Assembly: GCA_018899995.1 (NCBI GenBank)
Contig: JAHIHE010000013.1
Span: 1-5,562, forward strand
DNA: 5,562 bases
Direction of reading: 5' to 3'
DNA from: Patescibacteria group bacterium
Lineage (GTDB): Bacteria > Patescibacteriota > Minisyncoccia > JAHIHE01
A model generated the notes under the pieces. That model worked only from the letters and a program-made list of their open reading frames with translations, searched no databases and was not told the origin of the DNA. Both the position numbers and the translations under genes were made by a program. Position 1 is the stretch's first letter. Every line of letters starts with the position of its first letter. Positions 4,743-5,562 of this stretch are shown here, piece by piece.

Positions 4743-4844
4743 TTATTTATAAATTTCGCGCGTTCCAATGTCAAAAAGTAAAATTTTATTTTTGTCTAAA
4801 AATTCAAAAAGAATGCGGTTTAATAAAGAATTTTTTACAAGCAT
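4743..4844 (-). pseudogene. C-terminal fragment of a RelE-type toxin
   Basis: The frame from ATG 4844 reads MLVKNSLLNRILFEFLDKNK and then ILLFDIGTREIYK. From NRILFEFLDKN onward this matches the last two strands of RelE/YafQ-like mRNA interferases, which typically end (Y/H)RI.F.FLD.N.ILF.DIGTH.IYK. The usual histidine of GTH is an arginine here, and the first 55-60 residues of the family are missing because hicA ends only 5 bases upstream. The same frame stays open up to 4976, but only as a shadow of hicA, with no RelE-like residues. It is best read as the tail of a toxin gene displaced or overwritten by the hicBA module, left between hicA and the terminator. The family call rests on a short motif. 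Confidence 0.6.
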
Positions 4845-4849
4845 TGAAT

Positions 4850-5062
4850 TTATTTGAATTTTTCTTTTGGAATTTTTGATTGTTTGACAATCGCCAAGAA
4901 AGTTCCAATCGGAATAGGTTTTGATTTGCCATGCAAAAGAAGAGGAACAATTATGCCACTGGCGGGATTTTTCCAAATCATATGGCTTCCTTTTTGGCGA
5001 GACAAAATAAAACCGTTTGTTTCTAAAATTTTTATAATTTTTCTGGCATTGATTGATCGCAT
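4850..5062 (-). CDS. hicA: HicA-family toxin (mRNA interferase)
   Basis: The 70-residue protein shows a classic HicA/YcfA pattern: helix ARKIIKILETNGF (6-18), then SRQKGSHMIWKNP (21-33) with the catalytic histidine in GSH (His27), strand GIIVPLLLHGKSKPIPIG (36-53) and the last helix TFLAIVKQSKIPKEKF (54-69). This is full length for the family and has no internal lesion. The toxin would cleave mRNA when not bound by HicB. It starts 4 bases after the hicB stop with no Shine-Dalgarno, so its translation probably depends on hicB. The order hicB-hicA is the same as in the plus-strand module, but the two HicA proteins are clearly different, so this is not a recent duplication. A RelE tail follows 5 bases downstream. 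Confidence 0.93.
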   Translation of the reverse strand: MRSINARKIIKILETNGFILSRQKGSHMIWKNPASGIIVPLLLHGKSKPIPIGTFLAIVKQSKIPKEKFK

Positions 5063-5066
5063 AAAA

Positions 5067-5327
5067 TTAAAAAGTTTTTTGAGGAAGCGCCGCTCTTACT
5101 TCGCTAATTATCAGGCCTTTGGTTCTAACTCTGATTTTTTGTTTTTGTGAAGCCAATTCTTCCAGCCATAACTCCAAGACTTCTTTGGCGTTCTTTTCCG
5201 CTTCTTCAAAAGTTTTTCCAAAAGTAACGCATCCGGGAAAATCCGGAAATGAAACATTGTATCCGCCTTCTTCAGCGGAATCAAAGACGGCAAAAGATGA
5301 TAAAATTTTTCTTGTTTTGTCAGCCAT
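5067..5327 (-). CDS. hicB: HicB-family antitoxin (short type)
   Basis: The 86-residue protein contains the HicB signature EEGGYNVSFPDFPGCVTFGK (19-38), followed by TFEEAEKNAKEVLELWLEEL (39-58), the strand-turn-helix of the partly degraded RNase-H fold. The C-terminal 28 residues are basic and lack a recognisable helix-turn-helix or ribbon-helix-helix domain, so DNA binding, if any, must use another surface. It would neutralise the HicA encoded 4 bases downstream. The ATG at 5327 gives full homology. It lies about 28 bases after the -10 box, and a perfect 15-bp palindrome (5331-5345) sits just before the ATG, a plausible autoregulatory site. Confidence 0.92.
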   Translation of the reverse strand: MADKTRKILSSFAVFDSAEEGGYNVSFPDFPGCVTFGKTFEEAEKNAKEVLELWLEELASQKQKIRVRTKGLIISEVRAALPQKTF

Positions 5328-5330
5328 AAT

Positions 5331-5345
5331 TTTGAATTATTCAAA
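5331..5345. promoter_or_regulatory. candidate operator palindrome before hicB
   Basis: TTTGAAT-T-ATTCAAA is a perfect 7-1-7 palindrome between the -10 box and the start codon of hicB. HicB antitoxins are known to repress their operons through palindromes near the promoter, so this is a reasonable operator candidate. The short AT-rich sequence could also arise by chance. Confidence 0.4.
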
Positions 5346-5389
5346 TTATATTTTTATTATACACTTTTTAGACCCCAGTGTCAATTTTT
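5344..5389 (-). promoter_or_regulatory. promoter of the right-hand hicBA operon
   Basis: On the minus strand, TTGACA (5384-5379) and TATAAT (5361-5356) are 17 bp apart, both perfect consensus, and transcription should start about 20 bases before the hicB ATG. The segment is nearly the same as the promoter at 4509-4553. Confidence 0.85.
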
Positions 5390-5475
5390 GAATTGATAAA
5401 TCGTCAGGATTGGAAGTCATAATACAAAGTTAATAATACAGTCATCTTGGCAAAAAAATTGCTCTTTAAAAAAAC

Positions 5476-5533
5476 AATCTTTGGGGTATAATTTGGCTGT
5501 AATTTTTTATTGCCAAATTATACCTTGAAGATT
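5476..5533 (+). promoter_or_regulatory. 22-bp hairpin in the leader of the next gene
   Basis: Bases 5476-5497 pair with 5512-5533 without a break, leaving a 14-nt loop: 19 Watson-Crick pairs plus three adjacent G-U pairs at 5482-5484. The inner 13 pairs (GGTATAATTTGGC with GCCAAATTATACC) are perfect. The G-U pairs would be A-C mismatches in minus-strand RNA, which points to a plus-strand transcript. It is not a terminator, since no T run follows. The left arm contains TATAAT (5487-5492), so it may instead be a dyad operator over a promoter. Confidence 0.6.
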
Positions 5534-5552
5534 ATAAATAATTTTCAATGGC

Positions 5553-5558
5553 AGGAGG
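5553..5558 (+). promoter_or_regulatory. strong Shine-Dalgarno for a gene starting at or beyond the window end
   Basis: AGGAGG is followed by AAAA at the last bases of the window, so a start codon is expected a few bases outside. An ATG at 5548-5550 (MAGGK so far) could also open a frame, but it lies before this sequence and has no Shine-Dalgarno of its own. The gene cannot be identified from this window. Confidence 0.5.
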
Positions 5559-5562
5559 AAAA

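Noticed and set aside
4845..4976. Upstream extension of the RelE-like frame
   Set aside because: This part overlaps hicA in another frame and shows none of the residues expected of RelE; only the section after 4844 is supported.
4854..5391. Two plus-strand frames (4854-5150 and 5119-5391)
   Set aside because: Both are antisense shadows of the minus-strand hicBA operon.

Overview
This AT-rich window carries small genes, long intergenic palindromic repeats and several toxin-antitoxin (TA) loci. The two tRNA genes do not encode their CCA ends, and Shine-Dalgarno sequences are present on only some genes. The style resembles a small-genome candidate-phylum bacterium of the Patescibacteria/Parcubacteria type. 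That placement is inferred from gene style, not from a marker gene.

Left end (1-830): the 3' half of a DHH-family oligoribonuclease/pAp phosphatase gene (nrnA type), then tRNA-Cys(GCA) and tRNA-Leu(UAA) on the same strand. A reasonable promoter lies just before the tRNA pair.

Middle left (831-2224): fragments of a short intergenic repeat (TGTCATTGCG...GCAATCT type) surround a plus-strand hicB-hicA module (1070-1653) whose genes overlap by one base. Next comes about 500 bases of repeats: a repeat copy split by a second palindrome, an AT-rich block with inverted structure, an A9G8 homopolymer run, and a GC-rich hairpin block. Just before the next gene lies the 3' remnant of an XRE/Cro helix-turn-helix gene.

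Centre (2225-3934): the largest gene encodes a 569-residue membrane-anchored protein with a clan GH-A glycoside-hydrolase-like barrel. A Gln/Pro/Ser-rich linker with a four-cysteine CGDGICD...CPKDC motif is inserted right after the predicted nucleophile strand. Similar GC-rich repeat blocks flank the gene in opposite orientations. The downstream block is followed by a bidirectional terminator.

Right part (4161-5389), all minus strand: two TA operons driven by nearly identical promoters. One encodes an intact AbrB/MazE-like antitoxin followed by a PIN toxin that has lost its whole middle, leaving 38 codons that join the N-terminal and C-terminal ends of the family. The other is an apparently intact hicB-hicA pair followed by only the C-terminal tail of a RelE-like toxin. 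The area therefore reads as a TA island in different stages of decay.

Right end (5390-5562): a leader region with a 22-bp hairpin and a strong Shine-Dalgarno sequence. The gene it serves probably begins just beyond the window.
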